Below, piece after piece: positions 28,353 to 37,874 of a DNA stretch of 64,000 nucleotides. Every line of letters begins with the position of its first letter. Position 1 is the first letter of the stretch. This DNA is from Thiohalorhabdus sp. Cl-TMA (GTDB lineage: Bacteria; Pseudomonadota; Gammaproteobacteria; Thiohalorhabdales; Thiohalorhabdaceae), in assembly GCF_041821045.1 (NCBI RefSeq), contig NZ_JBGUAW010000004.1, positions 124,001-188,000 of the forward strand. Direction: 5' to 3'. Below the pieces are notes generated by a model. The model was not told where the DNA came from, searched no databases, and worked only from the letters and a program-made list of their open reading frames with translations. A program made the translations under genes and the position numbers.

Positions 28353-29564
28353 CTAGCTGGGATAGGGTTGATCGATCTCATGGACGAAACGGTCCCAGCA
28401 GGAAAAGGTTTCCTCCCTCAGGCGCTCGTAACGTTTCCTGCCCTCTTCGGATTTGGCATTCCGGAGCTCGGGGTCCGCCAGCAGCTGCAGAAGCCGGTTG
28501 GCCATCTCCGTGGGCTGGAGGGGATCGGCCAGCATGGCCGCACCTCCGACCACCTCCGGGACGGAGGTAACGGCGGAGGCAAGGACCGGCGTTCCCCACT
28601 TGAAGGCCTCCACGGGCGGAATGCCGTAACCTTCGGACAGGGTAGGAAAGGCCATAATGCGGGCGTTGCGTATGAAGTCCTGCAGCTGTTCGGATTGAAC
28701 GTATGGGTGAAACCGGAGATTCAGGACATTTCCAAATCGACGCCGCAGGCGACGACGGCAGGCCTCGTCCGCGCCCACGAGATCAATTCCTTCTCGGTTG
28801 GCGGCCTGCCGGGACGGCTCGTGTCGGGCGATTCCTTCCAGGAACCGTTCGGCATTCTTGACCAAGCGGTTGGCCGAAAGCAGCAGAATGCCCCCCCGAT
28901 CATTGTCTCGGTCGGGACCACCATCCGGGACGAATGGCGTCAGCGGCGGGAGCAGACCCACTTCGTCACGAAAACGCTCTTCACGCCCCGGCACCAGCGA
29001 CCCAAGATCCAGGTACAGGGCATACTGGGAATGCCGGGAAGGGCAAACCACCCGATCACCGTCCTTCAAGGCCTCGAAACGGCGACGAACCCTGGACATG
29101 GCGTGCCGAAGCCGTTTCTTGCGCAGATAGACAGAATAGGTGCAAAGCACCCCCTTCCAGAACCCTCTGCCCAGGAGGGGATGACAGAGATGGTCACTGA
29201 TGCTGTACGCCTTATCCTGATACCGGAACCCGTGCTCCACTACCACCAGCCGCGCCCGGGTCCGCCCCCCCTGGCCTTCTAGAAAATTCGCGCCAAGCGC
29301 CAGGAACAGGATGTTGCCGGAATGATCGAGATCCTCCGGCAATTGCCGCAAGGGACCATCCCCCACCTCACGCAGCGGCACTTCGGGGCCGAGCTCCTCC
29401 TGCGCAGACTCTCGATCCCCGGACCGGATCAAGGCCAGCACATCGAATGCTTGCAGCCGTTCGGCCAAGAAGCGGGCGGCATCCTTTCCGTATTCACCAC
29501 CGCCATGGGAAAGGGTCTGCCCTTTCCCGAAGCACATCGTAAGGTCAATCAGGAGCTTAGCCAT
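28353..29564 (-). CDS. GT4-type glycosyltransferase (mannosyltransferase-like)
   Basis: A 403-residue GT-B enzyme. It starts LLIDLTMCFGKGQTLSHGGG; the donor half has ILLLSANRLVKNAERFLEGI, NLRFHPYVQSEQLQDFIRNA and FPTLSEGYGIPPVEAFKWGTPVLAS-type text (the E-x7-E region). The pattern FPTLSEGYGIPPVEA is different from that of the other GT4 proteins of the locus and closer to mannosyltransferases. ATG 29564 overlaps the end of the ligase-like gene by 16 bases. Confidence 0.82.
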   Translation of the reverse strand: MAKLLIDLTMCFGKGQTLSHGGGEYGKDAARFLAERLQAFDVLALIRSGDRESAQEELGPEVPLREVGDGPLRQLPEDLDHSGNILFLALGANFLEGQGGRTRARLVVVEHGFRYQDKAYSISDHLCHPLLGRGFWKGVLCTYSVYLRKKRLRHAMSRVRRRFEALKDGDRVVCPSRHSQYALYLDLGSLVPGREERFRDEVGLLPPLTPFVPDGGPDRDNDRGGILLLSANRLVKNAERFLEGIARHEPSRQAANREGIDLVGADEACRRRLRRRFGNVLNLRFHPYVQSEQLQDFIRNARIMAFPTLSEGYGIPPVEAFKWGTPVLASAVTSVPEVVGGAAMLADPLQPTEMANRLLQLLADPELRNAKSEEGRKRYERLREETFSCWDRFVHEIDQPYPS

Positions 29565-30958
29565 CTCGGCCTCAACGGAATAGAGCCAAAAGTCCGCGCT
29601 TTGGAACCGGTCACCTTTTCGGTGCCGCGAGAGATCCAATGAGCGGGCCGTTCCTGGCGTAAACGCTCGAGCTGTACCCCCATTGCAACGGCCCCGAGCA
29701 GAGTGAGCAGGAAGCGGACTTCCTTGTCATGCATGGGAAAATCGAATAGGCCCTCCACCGCCAGGAAAACCAGGGCCCCCAGCCAGAAGATGCCCCACTC
29801 CAAGGGTAATCTCCCTGTTCCGATGGCCTTGAATACCTCTCGGGAAGAGATCAGGACCATACCGAAAAACAGGAAAAAACCGACGCCACCAAGCGCTACG
29901 GCGATCTGCAGGGGCATATTGTGTAAATGTTTATAGTGAAAGGGTGTACGCGCCTCGATTAATCCCTTCACCCCACCTGGGGACCAACCAGAAACCGGAC
30001 GCTCGGGGAAAGCGGAAATTCCGGTTTCCCACAACAGGATCCGGTTTCCGATGGATCCCCGGGGCAGCTCGGAAAAATCAAAGCTGAGCAGCTTCCTGAT
30101 GGTATGGCTTTCCTTAAAGACCCGGTATTCCACTAAACCCCATTGGGAATAAATCAAGCCCCCCCCAATCAGCAGAGCCCCACCTAGAACCCCTGAGGTG
30201 ATCCAGCCCCGGTTGCGCCACCCCTCCCCCTGCACCCAGAGGGTCACGAGAATTACAAACGGCAAGGTCACCGCCGTGGCCAGCCAGCTTGCCCGGGATT
30301 GCGAGAGGAGCAGCCCGGCGGTCAGTAGTCCCATGACGACCATCAGCACAACGCCATAGGCCAGTGTCCGAGGCCAAGGAAATTTCGCTTTCGTGCCCCG
30401 GAGCCAACGGACCCCCAGGGCGACTGTACCCAGCAACAGGATTCCGCAAATGTAGCCGAAGGAGTTGGGCCCCATTTGAAAACCGGGCCGACTATTCAAG
30501 AGCTGGCTGAAGCTGATCCCGTTCGAGTGCACCAGAAGCTCCAGCAATACCTGGATAAACAGGCTCACCAGCACCAGTGCAAAGGCCCGATCGAGCCGCT
30601 TCTGTCTCCAAGAACCGATCAGCCACGGAAGCAGGAATACGGATAAAAGCCCACCAAAGCCGATGAAGGCCCAGCCAAACCGTAGCTGCCAGGAAAGGCT
30701 GCCCGGATCCGCCCAATAACCTGCCGCGGCACGCAGCGCCACGTAGCCTGAATAGCAAAGGGCCAGCCAGAACAGGGAGCTGGCTCGGATCAACCGCCAG
30801 TTGGGTGCAATCCAGTAGAGGAAAAAGAGGAATATCAGCCCGAGCGCGACCAGATGACCGTCTTGTCCCCAGAACCCGGTGAGCAGGAACCAGTAAAAGC
30901 CGATCCCTCCCACCCAGCCCAGGAACCGTTCATTCAAAATATTCCAGTGCGGTATCAA
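29549..30958 (-). CDS. O-antigen ligase/polymerase-family membrane protein
   Basis: A 469-residue protein with around ten to twelve hydrophobic helices and one large periplasmic loop. The loop contains GNRILLWETGISAFPERPV and HYKHLHNMPLQIAVALGG, the Wzy_C/WaaL-type region with arginine and histidine residues. It could be the O-antigen ligase attaching polymer to lipid A-core or the polymerase (Wzy); sequence reading cannot decide. It is the only such protein in the locus. Confidence 0.82.
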   Translation of the reverse strand: MIPHWNILNERFLGWVGGIGFYWFLLTGFWGQDGHLVALGLIFLFFLYWIAPNWRLIRASSLFWLALCYSGYVALRAAAGYWADPGSLSWQLRFGWAFIGFGGLLSVFLLPWLIGSWRQKRLDRAFALVLVSLFIQVLLELLVHSNGISFSQLLNSRPGFQMGPNSFGYICGILLLGTVALGVRWLRGTKAKFPWPRTLAYGVVLMVVMGLLTAGLLLSQSRASWLATAVTLPFVILVTLWVQGEGWRNRGWITSGVLGGALLIGGGLIYSQWGLVEYRVFKESHTIRKLLSFDFSELPRGSIGNRILLWETGISAFPERPVSGWSPGGVKGLIEARTPFHYKHLHNMPLQIAVALGGVGFFLFFGMVLISSREVFKAIGTGRLPLEWGIFWLGALVFLAVEGLFDFPMHDKEVRFLLTLLGAVAMGVQLERLRQERPAHWISRGTEKVTGSKARTFGSIPLRPRWLSS

Positions 30959-31135
30959 AGGAGTCCCCGGGCACAGGAAGGCTCCTCAGGCATCCATTTC
31001 CGCCCCAGCCATATCTCCTCTCCGGATTCCATTTCAGACACACGAACCTCCCGTGTTAAAAAAGTCCTATCCCTGTTTAGAAAACGGGATTCTGGGAACC
31101 GAATGAAGCATCAGGCCAGGATCTGGGCTGCGCGT

Positions 31136-32257
31136 TCATGCCGGCCTTTCTTTCCCGGGAAGCAGCACATCCAGGTACCGGGGCGCCGCATGCTCTACGG
31201 TATACGGTCGAGTGGCCTCATCACGATCAAAATCCAGAGGATGGTCCAGGGAGCGACATATGGCCTCTGCCAACGCACTACTGTCGCCCACCGGAACCAA
31301 ACGGCCGTAGCGGCCGTTTTCAAGGATTTCCGCGGGCCCGCTGGGGCAGTCGGTGGATACAACGGGCGTTCCCAACGCCAGGGCCTCGATCAAGACATTC
31401 GGGGAGCCCTCCCACGCCGAAGAGAGGGCCAATAGATCGGCACGAGCCATCCAGGCATACGGGTTGGAAACATGGCCGGGCATGGCCACTACCTCCTCGA
31501 GCCCCAACCTGCGCACTTCCTGCTGAATGGCCTCTTTCTCGGGGCCCTTGCCCAGCATGATGAGCCGAAGCGGCCTGCTCTGCCTGGCCTTGGCCACCGC
31601 CTTCAGGAGGGTAGGCAGATCCTTTTGGGGGGCAAAGCGGGCGACACTGAGCACTACCGGAGTGGCACCTTCCTGGAGCCAGGGGTGGTCGACGGCTTCC
31701 TGACCTTGCTCGAAGAGGCTCGGAGTGATCGTGGTATTGGGAATGGAGTAGCCAGGAAGCTCCCAGAGCTTTGCCGCCTCCCGCAGGTCCCGGGCCACTC
31801 CTTGCGAGGCCCCGATAAGCGCATCCGCCCAAGGGTAGAAGCGGCGGATCTGTGCCATCTTTTTCCGCTGTTTCCCTTTCCCGCCTCGCACGGAGGCCAC
31901 ATAGTTGTTCCTGGCCTCGACGACAATGCGGGAATGCACCCCCGGGAGCCTGCCAGCGGCCGCGATCAGCACGTTATCGGCGTGATGTCTGGCCAGCACC
32001 GCCTTCGGCTGGACTTTCCGGAGATACCGCCAGAGCCGGAACAGTGTGGGCAAACGCTCTCTGGTGCCCAGATGGAGAAAGCCTAGCGAATCCGGAAATT
32101 CTTCGGGGTGGAAAAGCTGGGCATCCCGGTAGCCCAAGATCTGGACTTTGATCCCTAACCGGTCCCAGACGGGAATCAGGTTCGCGACACAGCGCCCCTT
32201 CCCTCCACCGATCTTCAAGTTCCCGAAGAGCACAATGTCCGGTTGCGCTTGTATCAC
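31136..32257 (-). CDS. GT4-type glycosyltransferase
   Basis: A 373-residue GT-B enzyme. Features include GNLKIGGGKGRCVANLIPV at the start, VLSVARFAPQKDLPTLLKAV, NPYAWMARADLLALSSAWEG and PNVLIEALALGTPVVSTDCP. A GTG start at 32257 is chosen because AGGAGAGG lies upstream; the longer frame back to 32365 looks non-coding. Close in sequence to the proteins at 24474, 32847 and 34850. Confidence 0.83.
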   Translation of the reverse strand: MIQAQPDIVLFGNLKIGGGKGRCVANLIPVWDRLGIKVQILGYRDAQLFHPEEFPDSLGFLHLGTRERLPTLFRLWRYLRKVQPKAVLARHHADNVLIAAAGRLPGVHSRIVVEARNNYVASVRGGKGKQRKKMAQIRRFYPWADALIGASQGVARDLREAAKLWELPGYSIPNTTITPSLFEQGQEAVDHPWLQEGATPVVLSVARFAPQKDLPTLLKAVAKARQSRPLRLIMLGKGPEKEAIQQEVRRLGLEEVVAMPGHVSNPYAWMARADLLALSSAWEGSPNVLIEALALGTPVVSTDCPSGPAEILENGRYGRLVPVGDSSALAEAICRSLDHPLDFDRDEATRPYTVEHAAPRYLDVLLPGKERPA

Positions 32258-32846
32258 GCCCGTTCTTTTCCTCTCCTTGTGCGGCTCACCGTTCCTACCC
32301 CGTTCAAACCGTCTTGTAGTCAAGTGCCGGGACACCAGAGGAAGAACTCTGCCGGATCGCCACATGACCGGCGAGGTTCGAAGTCTACATGGGCCGCTGA
32401 ACGAGGCGCAACCGCGCCCATAGTGACCCAGGCCACCTCTCCACCCCTAGCCGAAGGGAAGGTCGCCCTTCCTGCCGTGACCGCCTCCAGGGGGAAAGGG
32501 TGAGAATCAGCTAACGCCCGTTGGATCGGCCTTTCTTCACACATACCCCCACAACGTATGGGCAATCCTCTCCAAACCCCTTATCATCTAGCTTCCGATT
32601 GAAGCTTGATGGCACAAGGTGGGATTACGGCCTCAGAAGTGGCAAAACATCCCCTAAAATGGAGCTGCCGAGCCTGTCTGACCGGCAAGCATATTCTGAT
32701 GGCACTTTGGGAGCTGGAAGGCACCATACGGGGCCGATACTTGACCCTTTGAGGTACAAGCTTTTCGGGAAAGCCCCCCTGTTTTCAGAACATCCAACCT
32801 TAACCTCATACAACGCTTTGTCCTGGCCGGACCCGGATACCCCAAG
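32258..32846. other. Gene-free divergent intergenic region
   Basis: About 590 bases between divergent glycosyltransferases. I see no convincing gene, tRNA or terminator. It is less GC-rich than the right flank and must contain promoters for both directions, but no boxes stand out. Confidence 0.5.
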
Positions 32847-33992
32847 ATGAGCCCAATCACCCATGTCGCATTCCTCATGCCCTCTGCCGGCTGGGGCGGT
32901 ATCGAGCGCAAGAACGTCCATTTCGCCAATGAGCTCGCCAGGCGCGGAATCCGGGTGGACATGCTTCTATCCCGTTCGGAGACCCCGCCCTACCAGGACT
33001 ATCTGAACGAATCGGTCCACGTCCGTCCCCTGGGGGCCAGGCATAAGTATTCCGCCGTACCCAAGGTCAAAGCCTATCTCGACTCGGAGCAGCCGGACGT
33101 ACTGATCACCGCCAAGGATCATGGGGCCAAAGTCGGCATCGTGGCGGGAAGGCTTTCCCGGGCCCATACCAAGATCGTCCTGGGAATCGGCAACACCCTG
33201 GGCACTTCGGAGACCAAGCTTGGCCGGCGCCTCGGGGTACGCCTCCTCTATCGGCTCGCCGACCGGATTATCGCGAACTCTCAAGGCGTGGCCGACGATC
33301 TCGTGGAATCCTTCGGCCTGCCCGGGAAGAAGGTCCGCGTGGTATTCAATCCGGTGGTGACGGACAATCTGCTCGATCGATGCCGGGAGCCGGTGGACCA
33401 TCCCTGGCTCCAGGGCGGCCGCGACTTCACAACGGTGCTCGGATGCGGACGCCTGAGCCCTCAAAAGGACTTCCCCACCCTGCTTCGCGCCCTGGCCGAA
33501 GTCCGCATGCACCGGGATTGCCGCCTCGTGGTGCTCGGCGAGGGCCCAGAGCGGGGAAACTTGCGGGCTCTGGCCGAACGGCTGGGCATCACGGACGCGG
33601 TGGATTTCCCCGGATTCGTCGACAATTCCTACGCCTATATGGCCAGGACCGACCTGTTCGTACTTTCCTCGCGCTGGGAAGGCCTGCCGAACGTGCTGAT
33701 CGAAGCCCTGGCCTGCGGCGCACCCTGCGTGGCCACGGACTGCCCCAGCGGGCCCCGGGAGATCCTCCGGGAAGGCCAATACGGCCGCCTCGTTCCCATG
33801 GGGGATGCCCAGGAAATGGCCACGGCAATCGGGGAAGGCCTGGACAGCCCTACTCCCCCCGCGATACTCCGAGAGGCCGCGGACCGCTTCAAGGCGGAGG
33901 CCGCCACCGACCATCTCCTTGAGGTCCTCGGCGAGGTAGCCGCTCCCGCCTCTCCTGCAACCGTTTCTTCCCGCACTTCTGCCGACGAATAG
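32847..33992 (+). CDS. GT4-type glycosyltransferase
   Basis: A 381-residue GT-B enzyme starting FLMPSAGWGGIERKNVHFA. Donor-domain motifs are GCGRLSPQKDFPTLLRALA and SSRWEGLPNVLIEALACGAP, then ATDCPSGPREIL. It opens a plus-strand group (glycosyltransferase, sulfotransferase, glycosyltransferase, sulfotransferase) in which genes are only 6 bases apart or overlap, so it is probably an operon. The GC content rises sharply here compared with the left neighbour. Confidence 0.85.
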   Translation: MSPITHVAFLMPSAGWGGIERKNVHFANELARRGIRVDMLLSRSETPPYQDYLNESVHVRPLGARHKYSAVPKVKAYLDSEQPDVLITAKDHGAKVGIVAGRLSRAHTKIVLGIGNTLGTSETKLGRRLGVRLLYRLADRIIANSQGVADDLVESFGLPGKKVRVVFNPVVTDNLLDRCREPVDHPWLQGGRDFTTVLGCGRLSPQKDFPTLLRALAEVRMHRDCRLVVLGEGPERGNLRALAERLGITDAVDFPGFVDNSYAYMARTDLFVLSSRWEGLPNVLIEALACGAPCVATDCPSGPREILREGQYGRLVPMGDAQEMATAIGEGLDSPTPPAILREAADRFKAEAATDHLLEVLGEVAAPASPATVSSRTSADE

Positions 33993-33998
33993 GCTTTC

Positions 33999-34853
33999 AT
34001 GCTCCCTTCCAGGCCCATAATCGTAATCGGCATGCACCGCTCCGGAACCAGCATGCTGGCCGGACTCCTCCGGAAGGCCGGGGTGTACATCGGCCGCAAT
34101 CTGGGCAAGAACGAGGAGGCGCTCTACTTCCGGACCCTGAACCGGTGGCTCCTGGCCCAGGCCGGGGGCTCCTGGACGCATCCCCAGCCGATCCATGAGC
34201 TCCTGGAGGACGAACCGTCCCGGCAGCTTGCCCGCGAATACCTGAAAGCCAGCCTCCAAGGCCCCCGGTCCCTGGGCTACTGGGGCGCGACCGGGATCCT
34301 ACCCTTCCAACCGGCCGGAAAGCGCCTCTGGGGCTGGAAGGATCCCCGCAGCACCTTCACCCTCCCCTTGTGGCTGGACCTGTTCCCCGAAGCGCGGGTG
34401 ATCCACATGGAGCGGCACGGGGTGGATATCGCCGAAAGCCTGGCGGTACGCCGCGCCCGATCGCAGAAGCGCACCCAGGAGCACTTCCGCCGGCGCCGAT
34501 TCCTGTACCGGTTCGTTTCCAAGAAGACGGACCTGCTCGACACCCCCCGGCTGGCCAGCCGGGAGCGCGCCTTCGAGCTGTGGGAGGAATACCTCGCTGA
34601 GGGCCGGGCGCAGATGGCCAGCCTGGGGGTCCAGGGCCTGTCCCTGGTCTACGAATCCTTCCTCCAGGATCCTGTCCGTGAATTCGCCCGGGTTGCCGAA
34701 TTCTGCGGACTGGAGGCCGGGGAGGACCGGATACGCGCAATCACCGGCCACCTGGATCCAGAGCGTGCCTTCGCCTACCGCTCCTCGCCGGAGCTGCGGG
34801 CCTTCGCGGAGGCCCGGTCCGACCGGCTCCAGGCATTCGGCTACGCGCCGTGA
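33999..34853 (+). CDS. Sulfotransferase-like protein
   Basis: A 284-residue protein with PAPS loop IIVIGMHRSGTSMLAGLLRK, typical of sulfotransferase family 3-like bacterial proteins. WGWKDPRSTFTLPLWLDLFP and VIHMERHGVDIAESL supply the second, 3'-phosphate-side region. It starts six bases after the upstream glycosyltransferase and its TGA overlaps the GTG of the next one (GTGA), which implies coupled translation and a joint pathway step. Confidence 0.82.
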   Translation: MLPSRPIIVIGMHRSGTSMLAGLLRKAGVYIGRNLGKNEEALYFRTLNRWLLAQAGGSWTHPQPIHELLEDEPSRQLAREYLKASLQGPRSLGYWGATGILPFQPAGKRLWGWKDPRSTFTLPLWLDLFPEARVIHMERHGVDIAESLAVRRARSQKRTQEHFRRRRFLYRFVSKKTDLLDTPRLASRERAFELWEEYLAEGRAQMASLGVQGLSLVYESFLQDPVREFARVAEFCGLEAGEDRIRAITGHLDPERAFAYRSSPELRAFAEARSDRLQAFGYAP

Positions 34854-35980
34854 GCGGAGCCCCGTCCCGACGCATCGCTATCTTCCTGTCCTTTTCCGGG
34901 GACGGCGGAGTCGAGCACATGATGGTTAACCTCGCCGGCGCCATCGCCCGACTGGGTTTCCCCGTGGACCTGGTCAGGATCCGCGTCGAGGGCGGCCACG
35001 CCACCCGGATACCGGAGGGCGTGCGCGTGGTGGACCTCAAAGCCCGGCATACCTGGTCCAGCCTCCCGGCGCTGGTGCGCTACCTGCGCCGGGAGCGCCC
35101 GGCGGCCCTCTTGGCCGCCAAGGACCGGGCGAACCGGATCGCCCTTCGGGCGCGCCGCATTGCCGGCGTATCCACCCGGATCGCGGTGCGCCTGGGCAAC
35201 AACCTCTCCCGCTCCCTGGAGGGACGCTCCCGGTTGCGCAAGTGGGCACGCACGGTGCCCATGCGCCGGGCCTACCACAAGGCGGATGCGGTGATCGCCG
35301 TCTCCGCGGGCGTGGCCGAGGACACTGCGGCCATAACCGGGCTTCCCCGCCGAGCCATCCAGGTGCTGCCCAACCCGGTGGTTACACCAGACCTAGAGGA
35401 GCGCGCCCGCCCCATCCCGGAGCACCCGTGGCTCCGGGACCAGGGCGAGAAGGATCCCCCGCTCATCCTGGGCGTTGGCCGGTTGAGCCGGCAGAAGGAT
35501 TTCCCGACACTGCTCCGGGCCTTCGCCCGGCTCACGGAGGAGCAGTCCGCCCGGCTGGTGGTGCTGGGAGAGGGCCGGGACCGGGCCGAGCTGGAGGGGA
35601 TGGCGGCCCGGCTCGGCATCTCCGGGCTGGTGGACTTTCCCGGCTTCGCGGCCAATCCGTATCCGTATATGCAGCGCGCCGACCTCTTCGCCCTCTCCTC
35701 TGCCTGGGAGGGCTCCCCCAATGCCCTTACCGAGGCGCTGGCCCTGGGTACCCCGGTGGTGGCCACGGACTGCCCCAGCGGGCCCCGGGAGATCCTCGAG
35801 GAGGGGCGTTACGGGGCTCTGGTTCCGGTCGGGGATGCGCCGGCGCTGGCGGAGGCCATGGCCGAGACGCTGCGGGCACCCCTTTCCCCGGAATTCCTGC
35901 GCAGCGGAGGCGACCGGTACCGGGATACGGAAAGCGCCCGTCGCTACCTCGAGGTGCTGGGCGTCCCGGACGCGGGCTGA
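34850..35980 (+). CDS. GT4-type glycosyltransferase
   Basis: A 376-residue GT-B enzyme. FLSFSGDGGVEHMMVNLAG is the N-terminal loop; GVGRLSRQKDFPTLLRAFA, SSAWEGSPNALTEALALGTP and ATDCPSGPREIL are donor-domain motifs. GTG start, overlapping the upstream stop by four bases. Alignment by eye with the 32847 protein is good along the C-terminal half, supporting duplication. Confidence 0.85.
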   Translation: MSGAPSRRIAIFLSFSGDGGVEHMMVNLAGAIARLGFPVDLVRIRVEGGHATRIPEGVRVVDLKARHTWSSLPALVRYLRRERPAALLAAKDRANRIALRARRIAGVSTRIAVRLGNNLSRSLEGRSRLRKWARTVPMRRAYHKADAVIAVSAGVAEDTAAITGLPRRAIQVLPNPVVTPDLEERARPIPEHPWLRDQGEKDPPLILGVGRLSRQKDFPTLLRAFARLTEEQSARLVVLGEGRDRAELEGMAARLGISGLVDFPGFAANPYPYMQRADLFALSSAWEGSPNALTEALALGTPVVATDCPSGPREILEEGRYGALVPVGDAPALAEAMAETLRAPLSPEFLRSGGDRYRDTESARRYLEVLGVPDAG

Positions 35981-36069
35981 AGACCGGGCCCGGGCATGGT
36001 AGGCTCACCGCTTTCCGGCCGGACAGCACGCTTGGCCATTCGGGCACCGCACCAAGGAGACCGCCCGCC

Positions 36070-36729
36070 ATGCTGTACTCGTACCGCTACCGTTTCCTGT
36101 TCGTCCACCTCGCCAAGACGGGCGGCACCAGTGTCCGTACCGCTCTGGACGGCTACCGGTGGCGGGACCCCTATTTCTATCCCCAGTTTCTCTGCCGCAA
36201 GCTGAGCGGACTCACCAAGCGGCGCATCGGCGTCCGCATACCCCGCCACGCAAAGGCCATCACCGCCCAGGAGATGCTGCCCAAGGACATCTTCGAGTCC
36301 CTGTTCAAGTTCGCCTTCGTGCGCAACCCCTGGGACCTGCAGGTAAGCTCCTGGTACCACATCAGCCGCGAGCGCCCGCACCTGCTCGAGGGCATCGACG
36401 ACTTCGACGCCTTCCTCTATTGGAAGCTGGAAGATCCGAAGCGGCCCTACCACTACATCGTTGACGCTTCCACGGAGCCGCAATGGCACTCGCTCATGGA
36501 CTTCAACGGCAACCAGATCGTGGACTTCCTGGGGCGGTACGAGAACCTGGGGGAAGACTACTACGAGGCGTGCCGGCGCATCGGGCTGCCCAAGATCCCG
36601 GAGCTGCCCCACAAGCGCCAGGCCAAGAACCGCACCGACTACCGGACCTACTACACCGATTACGCGTACGGCCTCATCGATAAGCACTTTCGGCCCGACA
36701 TCGACAACCTGGGCTATACCTTCGATTGA
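36070..36729 (+). CDS. Sulfotransferase family 2-like protein
   Basis: A 219-residue protein with YRFLFVHLAKTGGTSVRTAL as the PAPS loop and FKFAFVRNPWDLQVSSWYH as the second site. It is shorter than but clearly related to the tandem pair at 26785-28343. ATG 36070 follows AAGGAGA. It closes the plus-strand group, about 90 bases after the glycosyltransferase. Confidence 0.83.
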   Translation: MLYSYRYRFLFVHLAKTGGTSVRTALDGYRWRDPYFYPQFLCRKLSGLTKRRIGVRIPRHAKAITAQEMLPKDIFESLFKFAFVRNPWDLQVSSWYHISRERPHLLEGIDDFDAFLYWKLEDPKRPYHYIVDASTEPQWHSLMDFNGNQIVDFLGRYENLGEDYYEACRRIGLPKIPELPHKRQAKNRTDYRTYYTDYAYGLIDKHFRPDIDNLGYTFD

Positions 36730-36817
36730 AGAGGCGGGAATGGGCACTTTAGGCAGCGGGACTGTGGCTTCCGCCCAGTAGGGGGTTAGCCTTCATCCGG
36801 GGGTACGCCCCCCCGAT

Positions 36818-36841
36818 GTCGCGGCCGGAGGCCGCTCCCAC
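36818..36841 (-). repeat. REP-like palindromic repeat, copy 1
   Basis: A 24-base sequence, on the minus strand beginning GTGGGAGCGGCC and ending GGCCGCGAC, that folds as GCGGCC/GGCCGC and is found identically at 54575-54598. It resembles REP elements dispersed by RAYT transposases in Pseudomonas and relatives. It lies in the gene-free stretch 36730-36994. Confidence 0.65.
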
Positions 36842-36994
36842 GATTCCCGCTGAGCAACATTGGAGGGGTATTCGGGATAACCGGTGTCTCTTGATTCGGT
36901 CTGTTGTGAAGATCCGCCCCGACGGATGCCGAGTCTGCAGTAGTCCCAGCTACATACCACCCTTCTGCAACAGACTCCTGGCCCCCAATAAAGG

Positions 36995-37861
36995 TCAGGC
37001 GGAGGAGGCGCCTTTCGTTACCCCCCGCCAGCGCCGCTCCTTGAGCCAGTTCAGTACCCGCCCGGGCACCGCCAGCAGGTCGATGCCCAGCCGACTGCCC
37101 CGACCCAGATCCTCCTGCCAGGTCTCCCGCAGGGCGATCTCGCTGCTTTGGGCGGTACGCACCCCGTTTCCGGCCAGATTATGGTTGTCCTGGCTGGCCC
37201 AGTCGCTGACCTGCGCGGGCTCGAACGCCAGCCCCAGGTATTCCATTATCCGCCGCATCTCGGCCTCGGGCTCGCTGGCCAGCCGCTCATAGCGCACCAC
37301 CAGGTGGGGCCGATCGAAAAGGAGACCGAATAGCCGCAGGGAGCGGTAGGAGTACTGGAAGGTCGGCCTGAAAACCTGCCCCTTGCGCCGCCGCACCGAA
37401 TTGGCCCGGCCCTTGGGGTTCCGCATCACGTGAATGGGCAATACTTCCAGGTCGGGGTGCTTGAGCAGGTGGCGCAGGCGGGTAACCCGCTTGGAGGAAT
37501 CCACCACGTAGTCCACATCCTTGGAGGCGGCCACCGCGGAGAACAGCTCCAGATTGTCCCGCCGGAACGTTTCCGCATCGGCGGCTTCCAGATCCAGATC
37601 GTCCAGCTTCCGGCCGTACCGCTTTTCCAGCTCGGTGTTGACCGCCGTCCAAAAGGGACATTGCCAGATGTCCTCCGCGCCGCACGCGCAGGAATTGCCG
37701 ATCCGGTCCGTGCTCTGCGGATTCTTCTGACGCTGCAGCCTGGCAAACTTGCGGAGCTTGTGGACCTCTCCAACCCCGGCCATGCCGCTGTGGGCGTTGA
37801 GCAGGACGTCCAGCAGCGTGGTCCCGCTCCGCCCGAGCCCGGTAACATACACCACCTTCAT
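36995..37861 (-). CDS. Sulfotransferase-like protein
   Basis: A 288-residue protein starting VVYVTGLGRSGTTLLDVLLN, the PAPS loop of sulfotransferase family 3-like proteins. VDYVVDSSKRVTRLRHLL and VLPIHVMRNPKGRANSV are the usual following segments. Two CxC/CxxC-like cysteines (NSCACGAEDIWQCPFW) precede, as in other bacterial members. ATG 37861 follows AAGGGG; an alternative ATG at 37882 would overlap the heptosyltransferase stop. The two genes are co-transcribed. Confidence 0.82.
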   Translation of the reverse strand: MKVVYVTGLGRSGTTLLDVLLNAHSGMAGVGEVHKLRKFARLQRQKNPQSTDRIGNSCACGAEDIWQCPFWTAVNTELEKRYGRKLDDLDLEAADAETFRRDNLELFSAVAASKDVDYVVDSSKRVTRLRHLLKHPDLEVLPIHVMRNPKGRANSVRRRKGQVFRPTFQYSYRSLRLFGLLFDRPHLVVRYERLASEPEAEMRRIMEYLGLAFEPAQVSDWASQDNHNLAGNGVRTAQSSEIALRETWQEDLGRGSRLGIDLLAVPGRVLNWLKERRWRGVTKGASSA

Positions 37862-37874
37862 CGATTCCGACCCC

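Noticed and set aside
32258-32846. Possible short genes in the divergent region
   Set aside because: Small open frames here have no ribosome-binding sites, compositional bias or recognisable motifs.
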